From positions 1 to 15,267 of the forward strand of contig JAGNPU010000006.1 of NCBI GenBank assembly GCA_017989485.1: a stretch of DNA of 15,267 nt, given 5' to 3'. The translations under genes were made by a program, and so were the position numbers. Positions within the stretch are counted from its first letter, which is position 1, and each line of letters opens with the position of its first letter. The stretch comes from Neisseriaceae bacterium. Its GTDB lineage: Bacteria > Pseudomonadota > Gammaproteobacteria > Burkholderiales > Neisseriaceae. The notes under the pieces were generated by a model. It was not told the DNA's origin and ran no database searches. It saw nothing but the letters and a program-made list of their open reading frames with translations. Of the stretch, positions 1-6,682 are shown in pieces.

Positions 1-174
1 GCGCCGTCCTTTTTTCAACAGCGGCAACAGCTGGCGCCTGACGGCGGCCTCGGCGGCGCGACGGGCGCAGGGACTGAGCCGTTTGCGGGCCTGGCGTAAG
101 GCCCGGCGTAAGGCCTGTTTGTCGGCCACAGGGTCGGTGGCGGTGTGGGATGGCGGCATAAGGGGTACTTTCAT
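1..174 (-). CDS. fau: 5-formyltetrahydrofolate cyclo-ligase, N-terminal part (runs off the left edge)
   Basis: Only the first 58 codons are inside the window; the rest lies to the left. The visible protein begins MKVPLMPPSH and continues with KQALRRALRQARKRLSP followed by an Arg/Ala-rich helix. That basic K-x-x-L-R-x-x-x-R-x-x-R-x-x-L-S-P pattern is how members of the 5-formyltetrahydrofolate cyclo-ligase family (E. coli YgfA/Fau, MTHFS) typically start. The family converts 5-formyl-THF to 5,10-methenyl-THF with ATP, in the cytoplasm. The ATP-binding and folate-binding regions are outside the window, so the call rests on the N-terminal helix only. The start at 174 is preferred over an in-frame ATG at 159 because an AAAGG Shine-Dalgarno lies 8 bases upstream of it and nothing comparable precedes the inner ATG. 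It is transcribed divergently from the small gene at 219, with 44 bases between them. Confidence 0.7.
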   Translation of the reverse strand, partial: MKVPLMPPSHTATDPVADKQALRRALRQARKRLSPCARRAAEAAVRRQLLPLLKKGRR

Positions 175-218
175 TAAACAGGCCTTTAGATTAGCATGGG
201 GGTCTTAAAAAGGGGTCG

Positions 219-437
219 ATGACGCGGCCGCTGGTAGACGGTAACAACAAAAGGGTGGTTATGTACATAATTTGGGTGGCTTATTTATACGTGGTGTTGA
301 TGTTCAGTGCGGTGCAAGAATCCATTGCCCGGATGGTGATTTATATGGTGTTTTTGGCGGTGATACCGACGCTGGTGATGGGGTGGGTGTTGCGCCAGCG
401 CCGCCGTAATCAAAAGGCAAAACAACAGTCGCGTTAA
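219..437 (+). CDS. small two-helix membrane protein of unknown function
   Basis: I do not recognise a named family. The 72-residue protein has a short polar N-terminus with NNKR, a first hydrophobic segment at about residues 16-33, a short loop (ESIAR, about 34-38), a second hydrophobic segment at about 39-58, and a strongly basic tail (RQRRRNQKAK). Positive charge at both ends predicts a helical hairpin in the inner membrane with both termini in the cytoplasm. Two starts are possible. ATG 219 has AGGGG only 3 bases upstream. ATG 261 (residue 15, giving 58 residues) has AAGGG 5 bases upstream but begins right at the first helix. I kept the longer form because it retains the N-terminal lysine and arginine. 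The gene sits between the divergent folate gene and the rpsB leader. Its coherent hydrophobic pattern and good ribosome sites argue that it is a real gene; the function is open. Confidence 0.6.
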   Translation: MTRPLVDGNNKRVVMYIIWVAYLYVVLMFSAVQESIARMVIYMVFLAVIPTLVMGWVLRQRRRNQKAKQQSR

Positions 438-464
438 GAAAAGCCGTCATTTTTGCCCGGGGAC

Positions 465-493
465 TTGTTTTTTTTTGCGCGCTCCAGTAGAAT
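465..493 (+). promoter_or_regulatory. candidate distal promoter of rpsB
   Basis: TTGTTT at 465-470, a 17-base spacer, then TAGAAT at 488-493 (5 of 6 matches to TATAAT), followed by GC-rich bases where transcription would begin (about 500). It would give an rpsB leader of about 150 nucleotides. The -35 box overlaps the T-rich tract, so it is only a partial match. Identified by eye. Confidence 0.45.
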
Positions 494-531
494 TTGCGGG
501 CTTTTTCTCTTTTAAAAAACTGTAAGGTTTG

Positions 532-561
532 TTGCAAGAGAAGCGGCATTAACTATATACA
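532..561 (+). promoter_or_regulatory. candidate proximal promoter of rpsB
   Basis: TTGCAA at 532-537 and TATACA at 556-561 with an 18-base spacer; the overlapping TATATA (554-559) would give 16 bases. Transcription would start near 568, keeping the whole foldable leader element (581-642) in the RNA. It is an alternative to, or works in tandem with, the upstream candidate at 465-493. Confidence 0.4.
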
Positions 562-580
562 ATCGCTGTCATCTTCGCCA

Positions 581-647
581 AAAGGGTGCTCTCACACTGT
601 GTTGAGGGTTCTGTGCGTTAAGATGCTAGGCTTTAACCCTTTAAGGA
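581..647 (+). promoter_or_regulatory. possible structured leader element ahead of rpsB
   Basis: AAAGGGT (581-587) is exactly complementary to ACCCTTT (636-642), closing a region that holds two local hairpins. One is 591-596 with 600-606 (CTCACA, loop CTG, one bulged T). The other is GTTAAG (617-622) with CTTTAAC (631-637, one bulged T). The closing stem ends directly against the Shine-Dalgarno at 643-647, so folding could control ribosome access. It resembles in position, not in proven sequence, the autoregulatory S2 leader of enterobacteria. The pairing was found by hand and no energy was calculated. Confidence 0.35.
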
Positions 648-653
648 TAAATT

Positions 654-1397
654 ATGTCAACTCAAGTTACTATGCGTCAAATGTTGGAAGCGGGTGTTCA
701 CTTTGGTCACCAAACGCGTTTCTGGAACCCTAAAATGGCAGAATACATTTTTGGCGCTCGTAATAAAATTCACATCATCAACTTGGAAAAGACTTTGCCC
801 ATGTTCATCGAAGCTCAAGACGTTGTTCGTCGTTTGGCTGCGAATAAAGGCAATGTGATGTTTGTGGGTACCAAACGCCAAGCTCGCGAAATCATCAAAG
901 AAGAAGCCACTCGTGCTGGCTCACCTTACGTTGATTACCGTTGGTTGGGTGGTATGTTGACCAACTACCAAACCGTGAAACAGTCAATCAAACGCTTGGA
1001 AGAAAAAAGCGCGATTTTGGCCAACGCTGCAGACAGCGGCTACGGTAAAAAAGAAATCTTGGACATGGAACGCGAAGTTGAAAAACTAGAACGTTCATTG
1101 GGCGGCATCAAAAACATGAAAGGCCTGCCTGACGCTATTTTTGTGATCGACACTGGCTACCAAAAAGGCACCATTGTTGAAGCCCAGAAATTAGGCATTC
1201 CAGTGATTGCTGTGGTAGACACCAACAATAGCCCTGAAGGCGTGAAATACGTTGTGCCAGGTAACGATGACTCAGCCAAAGCGATTCGCTTATACGCTCG
1301 TGGCATCGCCGATGCGATTTTGGAAGGCAAAGCACAATCTTTGCAAGAAGTCGCTCACGTTGCTGCTGAAGCAACCGAAGCTGAAGCTGCTGAGTAA
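654..1397 (+). CDS. rpsB: 30S ribosomal protein S2
   Basis: The 247-residue product is ribosomal protein S2, which joins the small subunit late and sits between head and body, where it contacts S1. The start [20 protein letters not shown] followed by WNPKM and [15 protein letters not shown] is the classic S2 N-terminus. The central [10 protein letters not shown], the RWLGGMLTN motif near residues 95-103, a coiled-coil stretch (about 110-150), PDAIFVIDT and [11 protein letters not shown] (about 160-190) follow in the usual order. An acidic Ala/Glu-rich tail ends the protein, and the length is typical. ATG 654 is preceded by AAGGA with a 6-base gap. The gene is followed by a terminator-like hairpin and then tsf, the normal partner. 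rpsB and tsf look less G+C-rich than the genes downstream, consistent with codon selection in highly expressed genes rather than transfer. Confidence 0.98.
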   Translation: MSTQVTMRQMLEAGVHFGHQTRFWNPKMAEYIFGARNKIHIINLEKTLPMFIEAQDVVRRLAANKGNVMFVGTKRQAREIIKEEATRAGSPYVDYRWLGGMLTNYQTVKQSIKRLEEKSAILANAADSGYGKKEILDMEREVEKLERSLGGIKNMKGLPDAIFVIDTGYQKGTIVEAQKLGIPVIAVVDTNNSPEGVKYVVPGNDDSAKAIRLYARGIADAILEGKAQSLQEVAHVAAEATEAEAAE

Positions 1398-1413
1398 GAC
1401 TAAAGTAAGTATC

Positions 1414-1436
1414 AAAGGGGCTTTGGCCCCTTTTTT
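1414..1436 (+). terminator. intercistronic terminator or attenuator between rpsB and tsf
   Basis: AAAGGGGC (1414-1421) and GCCCCTTT (1426-1433) form a perfect 8-bp stem with a TTTG loop, running into six T (1431-1436). This is a canonical factor-independent terminator. Since tsf 50 bases downstream has no clear promoter of its own, it probably acts partially and sets the S2 to EF-Ts ratio (inference). Confidence 0.85.
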
Positions 1437-1486
1437 AAGATGTTTTGATCGCAAAGACATCGTGAACAGATAATTAAGGATAAACA

Positions 1487-2359
1487 ATGGCTGAAATTAC
1501 CGCAAAAATGGTTGCCGAACTACGTGGCGCAACGGGTCTTGGCATGATGGAATGTAAAAAAGCTTTGGTTGAAGCCGAAGGCAATATGGAAAAGGCTGAA
1601 GAAATTTTACGCATTAAGTCGGGCGCTAAAGCCGGTAAATTGGCTGGCCGTACGGCTGCCGAAGGCATCATCACACACGTGATCGACAACGGCGTAGCCG
1701 CTTTGGTTGAAGTAAACTGTGAAACAGACTTTGTGGCCAAAGACGCCAGCTTCTTGGCCTACGCCGATGCCGCTGCTAAAGCCGTTGCCGCCGCCAACCC
1801 AGAGACTGTTGAAGCCTTGGGTGAAGTGAAAACCGCTTCTGGTGAAACCCTAGAAGAAATGCGTAAAGCCATGATTGCAAAATTGGGCGAAAACATTTCT
1901 GTACGTCGTTTCCAACGTTATGAAACCGCTAACGGTTTGGTGGTGTACATGCACGGCGCGAAAATCGGCGTGATGGTTGAATACACCGGTGGCGATGAGA
2001 CCTTAGGTCGTGACGTGGCCATGCACATTGCTGCCGCCCGTCCGGTATGCGTGTCTCAAGACCAAGTGGATGCAGAGCTGATTGAAAAAGAACGCCACAT
2101 CTACACTGAGCAAGCCGCTCAGTCTGGCAAGCCAGCCAACATCGTTGAAAAAATGGTTGAAGGCCGCGTGAATAAATTCTTGGCTGAAATCACTTTAATG
2201 GGCCAACCTTTTGTGAAAAACCCAGACGTGACCATCGAAAAATTATTGGCCGAGAAATCAGCCAGTGTTCAAAACTTTACCGCGTTCCACGTGGGCGAAG
2301 GCATTGAAAAAGCAGTGGTTGACTACGCTGCAGAAGTTGCTGCCGCCGCTAAAGTTTAA
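1487..2359 (+). CDS. tsf: translation elongation factor Ts
   Basis: The 290-residue protein is EF-Ts, the nucleotide exchange factor that releases GDP from EF-Tu in the cytoplasm. It starts with the UBA-like N-terminal domain ([20 protein letters not shown], then MECKKAL). The strongly conserved ETDFVA motif that contacts EF-Tu follows at about residues 80-85, then two dimerisation-type subdomains (including RRFQRYE and MHIAAARP), a coiled-coil region with INLMGQPF-like LMGQPFVKN, and a C-terminal module. Length is normal for proteobacterial EF-Ts. ATG 1487 has AAGGA seven bases upstream. It lies downstream of rpsB beyond a probably leaky terminator, as in most bacteria, and is closed by its own strong terminator. 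Like rpsB, it has the codon choice of a highly expressed gene. Confidence 0.98.
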   Translation: MAEITAKMVAELRGATGLGMMECKKALVEAEGNMEKAEEILRIKSGAKAGKLAGRTAAEGIITHVIDNGVAALVEVNCETDFVAKDASFLAYADAAAKAVAAANPETVEALGEVKTASGETLEEMRKAMIAKLGENISVRRFQRYETANGLVVYMHGAKIGVMVEYTGGDETLGRDVAMHIAAARPVCVSQDQVDAELIEKERHIYTEQAAQSGKPANIVEKMVEGRVNKFLAEITLMGQPFVKNPDVTIEKLLAEKSASVQNFTAFHVGEGIEKAVVDYAAEVAAAAKV

Positions 2360-2375
2360 CTTTAAGTCATCCTTA

Positions 2376-2419
2376 AAGGCACTCTAAGCTCTTAATTTTG
2401 AGTTAGGGTGCTTTTTTTT
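2376..2419 (+). terminator. terminator of the rpsB-tsf unit
   Basis: GCACTCTAA pairs with TTAGGGTGC (one G-T pair) and the stem continues past one bulged G as CTC with GAG, around a loop of TTAATTTT. Eight T follow directly (2412-2419), and the A residues before the stem can pair with the first of them. It starts 16 bases after the tsf stop and separates tsf from pyrH. Confidence 0.88.
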
Positions 2420-2438
2420 AAGGAAAAAGTGGGGTTTG

Positions 2439-2460
2439 CACACGGAAACTTCCGTTTGTG
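2439..2460. repeat. imperfect inverted repeat upstream of pyrH
   Basis: CACA-CGGAA on the left and TTCCG-TT-TGTG on the right form a dyad with a two-base extra in one arm. It overlaps the -35 box of the candidate pyrH promoter and is not followed by T residues, so it is not a terminator. It could be an operator-like site; no known binding motif was recognised. Confidence 0.45.
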
Positions 2461-2484
2461 TTGTCGGTGGGATTGCTTTAAGAT
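2456..2484 (+). promoter_or_regulatory. candidate promoter of pyrH
   Basis: TTGTGT (2456-2461), a 17-base spacer and TAAGAT (2479-2484) would start transcription near 2491, about 68 bases ahead of pyrH. A promoter is expected here because a strong terminator ends tsf. The match to consensus is moderate and was judged by eye. Confidence 0.4.
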
Positions 2485-2558
2485 GAGACCGCTTTGGCGA
2501 CATTCGGACGTTGTTCAAGAAGTATGGGTTTTTTATCATTCAATCAAAGGTTCTAGTC

Positions 2559-3281
2559 ATGTCTGGCACAACAAAAAAATACAATCGAATTCTGTTAAAA
2601 TTATCAGGCGAGGCCTTGATGGGCGGTGACCCATTTGGGATTAATCGCAATACCATCATGGAAATCGTCGGCCAGGTGAAAGAAGTGGTTGAAATGGGTG
2701 TGCAAGTGGGCATCGTGATCGGCGGCGGCAATATTTTTCGCGGCGTGGCCCCTGCAGCAGAGGGCATGGACCGTGCCACCGCAGACTATATGGGCATGAT
2801 GGCGACGGTGATGAATTCCCTGGCGCTAAAAGATGCCTTAGAATCTATTGGCGTGCATGCGCGGGTGCAATCGGCCCTGAATATGCAGCAGGTGGTTGAA
2901 CCTTATGCCCGTGAGAAAGCCATACAGTACTTAAGTGAGGGTAAAGTGGTGATTTTTGCTGGCGGTACCGGCAATCCTTTCTTTACCACCGACACGGCAG
3001 CAGCGCTGCGCGGTGCCGAAATGAATTGCGACATCATGCTGAAGGCGACCAATGTGGACGGCGTGTATACCGCCGACCCGAAAAAAGACCCTCATGCTGA
3101 TCGTTATCAAACGATTACGTTTGATGAGGCGATTATCAAAAACCTTAAGGTGATGGACGCCACGGCTTTTGCCTTGTGTCGCGAGCAAAAGCTGAATATT
3201 AAAGTATTTGGCATCTTCAAAGAGGGTGCTTTAAAACGTGTGGTTAGAGGCGAAGACGAAGGTACGTTGGTTCATTGCTAA
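2559..3281 (+). CDS. pyrH: UMP kinase
   Basis: PyrH phosphorylates UMP to UDP using ATP, feeding RNA, DNA and sugar-nucleotide synthesis; in bacteria it is a hexamer of the amino-acid-kinase fold. The 240-residue product shows KLSGEALMG near the N-terminus (phosphate-binding lysine), IGGGNIFRG at about 58-66, the [16 protein letters not shown] substrate-binding stretch at about 136-151, and [13 protein letters not shown] (about 163-175), with the MDATAF signature later. The frame is open from a TTG at 2511, but the real start is ATG 2559: AAAGG lies 8 bases upstream and the protein then begins [19 protein letters not shown], matching the family length (E. coli 241). It sits between the tsf terminator and frr, the standard pyrH-frr pairing. 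Confidence 0.97.
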   Translation: MSGTTKKYNRILLKLSGEALMGGDPFGINRNTIMEIVGQVKEVVEMGVQVGIVIGGGNIFRGVAPAAEGMDRATADYMGMMATVMNSLALKDALESIGVHARVQSALNMQQVVEPYAREKAIQYLSEGKVVIFAGGTGNPFFTTDTAAALRGAEMNCDIMLKATNVDGVYTADPKKDPHADRYQTITFDEAIIKNLKVMDATAFALCREQKLNIKVFGIFKEGALKRVVRGEDEGTLVHC

Positions 3282-3314
3282 ACGTACATTGTTAAGTTTA
3301 AAATCACGATGATG

Positions 3315-3350
3315 GATGGGCCCATGCGCGTGCTGCGGGTGGGCGCCATC
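3315..3350 (+). other. bulged hairpin in the pyrH-frr spacer
   Basis: GATGGGCCCA (3315-3324) pairs with TGGGC-G-CCATC (3340-3350): ten base pairs with one bulged G and a 15-base loop. No T tract follows, so it is not a factor-independent terminator. It ends 15 bases before the frr Shine-Dalgarno and could be a processing, stability or regulatory element (inference). The segment ATGGGCCCAT (3316-3325) is also a perfect 10-base palindrome. Confidence 0.6.
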
Positions 3351-3375
3351 GTTAAGTAAGCGAAAAAGGTTGAAT

Positions 3376-3933
3376 ATGATTTCTGAAATTAAAACTACTG
3401 CTGCCGATAAAATGGGCAAGTCGATTGAGGCTTTGCGCCAAAATCTTTCTAAAGTACGTACCGGTCGCGCCCACACAGGGCTGTTGGATCAGGTAATGGT
3501 GGACTACTACGGCAACCCAACGCCCGTGAGCCAGATTGCCAACGTGAATCTCATCGATGCGCGGACCATTGGCGTCAAGCCATTTGAACGCACCATGGCC
3601 GGTGCCGTGGAAAAAGCCATTCGTGATTCTAATTTGGGCTTGAACCCTGCGGCCATGGGCGAGGTGATTCGCGTGCCGATGCCGATGCTGACCGAAGAGC
3701 GCCGTAAAGACTTGATTAAAGTCGTGCGCGGTGAAGCAGAAGAAGGGCGCGTGGCCATTCGCAATATTCGTCGCGATGCGAATAATGACTTTAAAAATCT
3801 ATTGAAAGAAAAAGAGATTTCTGAAGACGATGCCCGCCGTGCCGAAGACGACATTCAAAAATTGACCGACAAGCACATTGCTGAAGTCGACGCGATGTTG
3901 GCCACTAAAGAAGAAGATTTGTTGGCCGTTTAA
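3376..3933 (+). CDS. frr: ribosome recycling factor
   Basis: RRF splits post-termination ribosomes together with EF-G. The product from ATG 3376 is 185 residues, exactly the usual length. It begins [20 protein letters not shown] and carries the helical KVRTGRAH segment (about 27-34), the small beta domain with [14 protein letters not shown], and the C-terminal long helices with [23 protein letters not shown] and the final KEEDLL. The frame is open upstream to 3316, but AAAAAGG six bases before ATG 3376 and family length fix the start. It follows pyrH by 94 bases containing a hairpin, and precedes uppS by 11 bases, so it may head or join the long envelope operon. Confidence 0.97.
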   Translation: MISEIKTTAADKMGKSIEALRQNLSKVRTGRAHTGLLDQVMVDYYGNPTPVSQIANVNLIDARTIGVKPFERTMAGAVEKAIRDSNLGLNPAAMGEVIRVPMPMLTEERRKDLIKVVRGEAEEGRVAIRNIRRDANNDFKNLLKEKEISEDDARRAEDDIQKLTDKHIAEVDAMLATKEEDLLAV

Positions 3934-3944
3934 AGGAAGATCCG

Positions 3945-4694
3945 TTGTTTGCCGAGCATGCGAAAACTGTGATTGATCACAGCAATTTGCCCAAGCACAT
4001 TGCCATCATTATGGATGGCAATGGCCGCTGGGCTAAAAAACGTTTTTTACCCCGAGTCATGGGCCACAAGCGGGGCTTAACGGTGTTGCGCAAATTGGTG
4101 CAATACTGTGAAGAGCTGGGCGTGGGCCACCTGACCGTCTTTGCTTTTTCGACGGAAAATTGGCGTCGGCCGCAGGAAGAAGTGACTTTTTTAATGGGTT
4201 TGTTTGTGCAGGCCTTAAGTAAAGAGGTGGCGGCCATGCATGAAAACGGCCTACGCTTGCGCGTGATTGGCGCGAAAGACAGGCTGAATCCTGACATTGT
4301 GGCGGCGATTGATGCGGCCGAAGCCTTGACGGCCCACAATACGGGGTTAACCTTAACCATTGCCGCCGATTATGGCGGTCGTTGGGATGTGGTGCAGGCG
4401 GCCAATCAGCTGATTGCTGCCGGCGTTACTGAGCTCACCGAAGAGGCCGTGGCGCAAAAGCTGTGTTTGAGCGACCTGCCTGATCCGGATTTGTTTATCC
4501 GAACCGGTGGGGAAGTGCGCATGAGCAACTTCTTGTTGTGGCAAATGGCGTATGCTGAATTATATTTTACCGATACCTTGTGGCCAGACTTTAACAAGAA
4601 GGCCTTAGATTTGGCGATTCATTCTTACCAAACCCGCGAACGCCGTTTTGGGCGGACGTCCGAACAACTCCCGATAGAAAAACAGCGACCTTAA
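3945..4694 (+). CDS. uppS: undecaprenyl diphosphate synthase (cis-prenyltransferase), TTG start
   Basis: UppS adds eight isopentenyl units to farnesyl diphosphate to make the C55 carrier lipid precursor for peptidoglycan and O-antigen, at the inner membrane face. The 249-residue protein shows the family motifs in order: IAIIMDGNGRWA (residues 19-30, with the metal-binding Asp at 24), the R-x-x-GH-x-x-G segment (about 36-43), FAFSTENWRRP (about 67-77), and DLFIRTGGEVRMSNFLLWQ followed by AYAELYF (about 182-208). The start is TTG 3945: AAGGA lies 7 bases upstream, and the only nearby ATG (3958) is out of frame. A GTG at codon 9 is the only other in-frame choice before the first motif and has a poorer ribosome site. 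It follows frr by 11 bases and cdsA follows it by 1 base. Confidence 0.95.
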   Translation: MFAEHAKTVIDHSNLPKHIAIIMDGNGRWAKKRFLPRVMGHKRGLTVLRKLVQYCEELGVGHLTVFAFSTENWRRPQEEVTFLMGLFVQALSKEVAAMHENGLRLRVIGAKDRLNPDIVAAIDAAEALTAHNTGLTLTIAADYGGRWDVVQAANQLIAAGVTELTEEAVAQKLCLSDLPDPDLFIRTGGEVRMSNFLLWQMAYAELYFTDTLWPDFNKKALDLAIHSYQTRERRFGRTSEQLPIEKQRP

Positions 4695-4695
4695 T

Positions 4696-5505
4696 ATGTT
4701 GATTCCGAGAATACTCACCGCCTTAGTTTTGCTGCCTTTGATGCTGGGGATGTTGTTTTTTGCCTCCCCTATGGGCTGGATGGCTTTTGCGGGTTTAATC
4801 GCCATGGTGGCCCTGTGGGAATTTGCCCGCATGGCCAAAATGCCCTTGGCCATGCAGGCGACTTATTTGAGCATGACCTTGGTGTTGGGCGGCCTGGCCG
4901 CCTATCACCAATACCGCTTAAACCTGGTCGAGCATGGCTTGGTATTGGTGTTCTGGGTGGTGGTGGCGCCGCTGTGGTTGCGCTTTAAATGGACGCCCAA
5001 GCCGGGCTTTGTCAGCCTGTTGCTGGGGTGGCTATTGATGGTGCCGTTCTGGCTGGCTCTGGTGGCCTTGCGGCCCTCGGAACACGATGCCAAGGCATTG
5101 TTGGCCGTGATGGCCATGGTGTGGGTGGCCGACATTGGCGCCTACATTTTTGGCCGCCTGTTTGGCAAGCACAAGCTGGCCCCCTCAATCAGCCCAGGCA
5201 AAAGCTGGGAAGGTGCCATTGGCGGCGTGGTGTGTGTGATCGCCTACGTCTTGGTGGTGGATCAGCTCGGCTGGTTTGGCTTTGTCTTGCCGGTATGGGC
5301 CCTGGTCGTGGCGGCGGTATTGTTGACGGCGGTGAGCGTGGTGGGTGATTTATTGGAAAGCTGGTTTAAGCGTGCCGCAGGCATGAAGGACAGCAGCAAG
5401 CTCTTGCCGGGTCACGGCGGCGTTTTTGACCGTGTGGATTCCCTGATTGCGGTATTGAGTATTTATGCGGCACTGCTGGCCTTTGCCGTTTATTGGACGA
5501 ATTGA
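4696..5505 (+). CDS. cdsA: phosphatidate cytidylyltransferase (CDP-diacylglycerol synthase)
   Basis: CdsA makes CDP-diacylglycerol from phosphatidate and CTP, the branch point for all phospholipids. The 269-residue integral inner-membrane protein has several hydrophobic segments (first pair at about 5-45, then about 56-72, 80-95, 105-122, 130-150, 175-205 and a C-terminal one at about 250-267). Two conserved stretches mark the active site: SPGKSWEGAIGG (166-177), and the CDP-diglyceride synthetase signature at 222-249, with S222, K225-R226, K231-D232, the HGG at 240-242, and D245-R246 and D248, all in the expected spacing. ATG 4696 comes one base after the uppS stop with no clear Shine-Dalgarno, so translation is probably coupled. 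Its TGA shares one base with the dxr ATG. Confidence 0.96.
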   Translation: MLIPRILTALVLLPLMLGMLFFASPMGWMAFAGLIAMVALWEFARMAKMPLAMQATYLSMTLVLGGLAAYHQYRLNLVEHGLVLVFWVVVAPLWLRFKWTPKPGFVSLLLGWLLMVPFWLALVALRPSEHDAKALLAVMAMVWVADIGAYIFGRLFGKHKLAPSISPGKSWEGAIGGVVCVIAYVLVVDQLGWFGFVLPVWALVVAAVLLTAVSVVGDLLESWFKRAAGMKDSSKLLPGHGGVFDRVDSLIAVLSIYAALLAFAVYWTN

Positions 5506-6680
5506 TGAAACAAACCATTACCATTCTGGGGGCCACCGGCAGCATTGGTTGCAGTACTTTGGCCATCTTGGCCGACCACCCAGAACGTTTTACCGTTTAT
5601 GCTTTAACCTGCTTTACCCAGATCGACAAACTATTGGGACAGTGCCTGGCGTTCGCGCCTAAATTCGCGGTGGTGGGCACGGAGGCTGCGGCCGAGTGCT
5701 TGCAGCAAAAGTTGCGCGATGCGGGCTCTGAAACCCAGGTGCTATACGGGGAGCAGGCGTTGGCAGAGGTGTCGACGGCGGCGGAAGTCGACACCGTGAT
5801 GGCGGCCATAGTCGGCGCAGCCGGCCTATTGCCGACGCTGTGTGCGGCCAAAATGGGCAAGCGCATTTTGTTGGCGAACAAGGAAACCCTCGTTGTGGCA
5901 GGGGCGCTGTTTATGCGCGCGGCCAAAAAAGGCCATGCCACCATTTTGCCGGTGGACAGCGAGCACAATGCGATTTTTCAAGTGTTGCCAGAAGCGTATA
6001 CCGGCAACCTGGCCGCCCATGGCATAGAGTCGATTATTTTAACGGCCTCAGGCGGGCCGTTTTTGAACACCGACGTGGCCCAGTTTGCCAACATTACCCC
6101 GGCCCAGGCCGTGGCGCACCCAAACTGGTCTATGGGGCATAAAATCTCCGTGGATTCGGCCAGCATGATGAATAAGGGCTTAGAGGTAATTGAGGCCCAT
6201 TGGCTGTTTGGGGCGTCTGCCGCGCAAATTGAAGTGGTGGTCCATCCCCAAAGTGTGATACACAGTATGGTGCGCTACATCGATGGTTCGGTTTTGGCCC
6301 AAATGGGCACGCCCGACATGCGCACGCCGATTGCCAACTGTTTGGCCCATCCCGAACGGATGGTGTCGGGGGTGAAGCGGTTGGCTTTTGACCAGCTGTC
6401 GGGGTTGACGTTTTCGGCCCCTGATCTGGTTAAGTTTGACTGTTTACAGCTGGCATTTGATGCGTTGGCGACGGGCGGAGACGCCCCTTGCGTATTGAAT
6501 GCGGCAAATGAAGTGGCGGTAGCGGCCTTTTTGGCCGAGCGCATTAAATTCACAGACATTGGTCGTTTGGTCGCTTATTGTTTAGAAAAAATGAACTTAG
6601 GCGGTAGCGAAGACATCAATGACTTATTGGCAAAAGATCAGGCAGCGCGCGAAATGGCGCTGGCTTGGATTAAGGGATAA
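5505..6680 (+). CDS. dxr: 1-deoxy-D-xylulose 5-phosphate reductoisomerase
   Basis: Dxr (IspC) converts DXP to 2-C-methyl-D-erythritol 4-phosphate with NADPH, the committed step of the MEP isoprenoid pathway, whose products feed UppS encoded two genes upstream. The 391-residue protein has the NADPH-binding GATGSIGCSTL (9-19), LANKETLV (about 122-129), the metal-binding PVDSEHN with D151 and E153, LTASGGPF, the substrate-site flexible segment with HPNWSMGHKISVDSAS, and NKGLE (223-227, third metal ligand E227). HPQSVIHS and PDMRTPIA then lead into the C-terminal helical domain. Length is normal. The start is ATG 5505, overlapping the cdsA stop by one base (TGATG); the frame extends a few codons upstream to a TTG with no merit. 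The order uppS-cdsA-dxr is the betaproteobacterial arrangement. Confidence 0.97.
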   Translation: MKQTITILGATGSIGCSTLAILADHPERFTVYALTCFTQIDKLLGQCLAFAPKFAVVGTEAAAECLQQKLRDAGSETQVLYGEQALAEVSTAAEVDTVMAAIVGAAGLLPTLCAAKMGKRILLANKETLVVAGALFMRAAKKGHATILPVDSEHNAIFQVLPEAYTGNLAAHGIESIILTASGGPFLNTDVAQFANITPAQAVAHPNWSMGHKISVDSASMMNKGLEVIEAHWLFGASAAQIEVVVHPQSVIHSMVRYIDGSVLAQMGTPDMRTPIANCLAHPERMVSGVKRLAFDQLSGLTFSAPDLVKFDCLQLAFDALATGGDAPCVLNAANEVAVAAFLAERIKFTDIGRLVAYCLEKMNLGGSEDINDLLAKDQAAREMALAWIKG

Positions 6681-6682
6681 GC

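Larger units (their letters stand above)
438..653 (+). other. non-coding rpsB upstream region and leader
   Basis: This 216-base stretch holds no convincing gene; short frames crossing it lack ribosome sites and overlap neighbours out of frame. It contains a run of nine T at 468-476, two candidate sigma70-type promoters, and, in its last 75 bases, complementary segments that can fold into a branched structure just upstream of the rpsB Shine-Dalgarno (AAGGA, 643-647). Long rpsB leaders that mediate feedback by S2 are known in E. coli and related gammaproteobacteria. That this one acts the same way is inference. Confidence 0.6.

Noticed and set aside
175..437. Possible 6S RNA gene next to the cyclo-ligase gene, a frequent location in proteobacteria
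   Set aside because: The gap to the divergent gene is only 44 bases, the neighbouring sequence encodes a plausible membrane protein, and no 6S-like long hairpin with a central bubble was seen.
441..476. Possible terminator after the small membrane protein gene (T9 run)
   Set aside because: The sequence before the T run forms only a short, interrupted stem; the T run may instead belong to a promoter spacer.
3507..3854. 115-codon minus-strand frame inside frr
   Set aside because: Antisense shadow of ribosome recycling factor, Ser/Arg-rich with no family signature and no ribosome site.
3977..4360. 127-codon minus-strand frame inside uppS
   Set aside because: Antisense to the conserved UppS motifs; low-complexity composition.
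4989..5348. 119-codon plus-strand frame inside cdsA
   Set aside because: Out of frame with the conserved CdsA signature and Gly/Trp-rich, as expected from a shifted reading of a membrane-protein gene.
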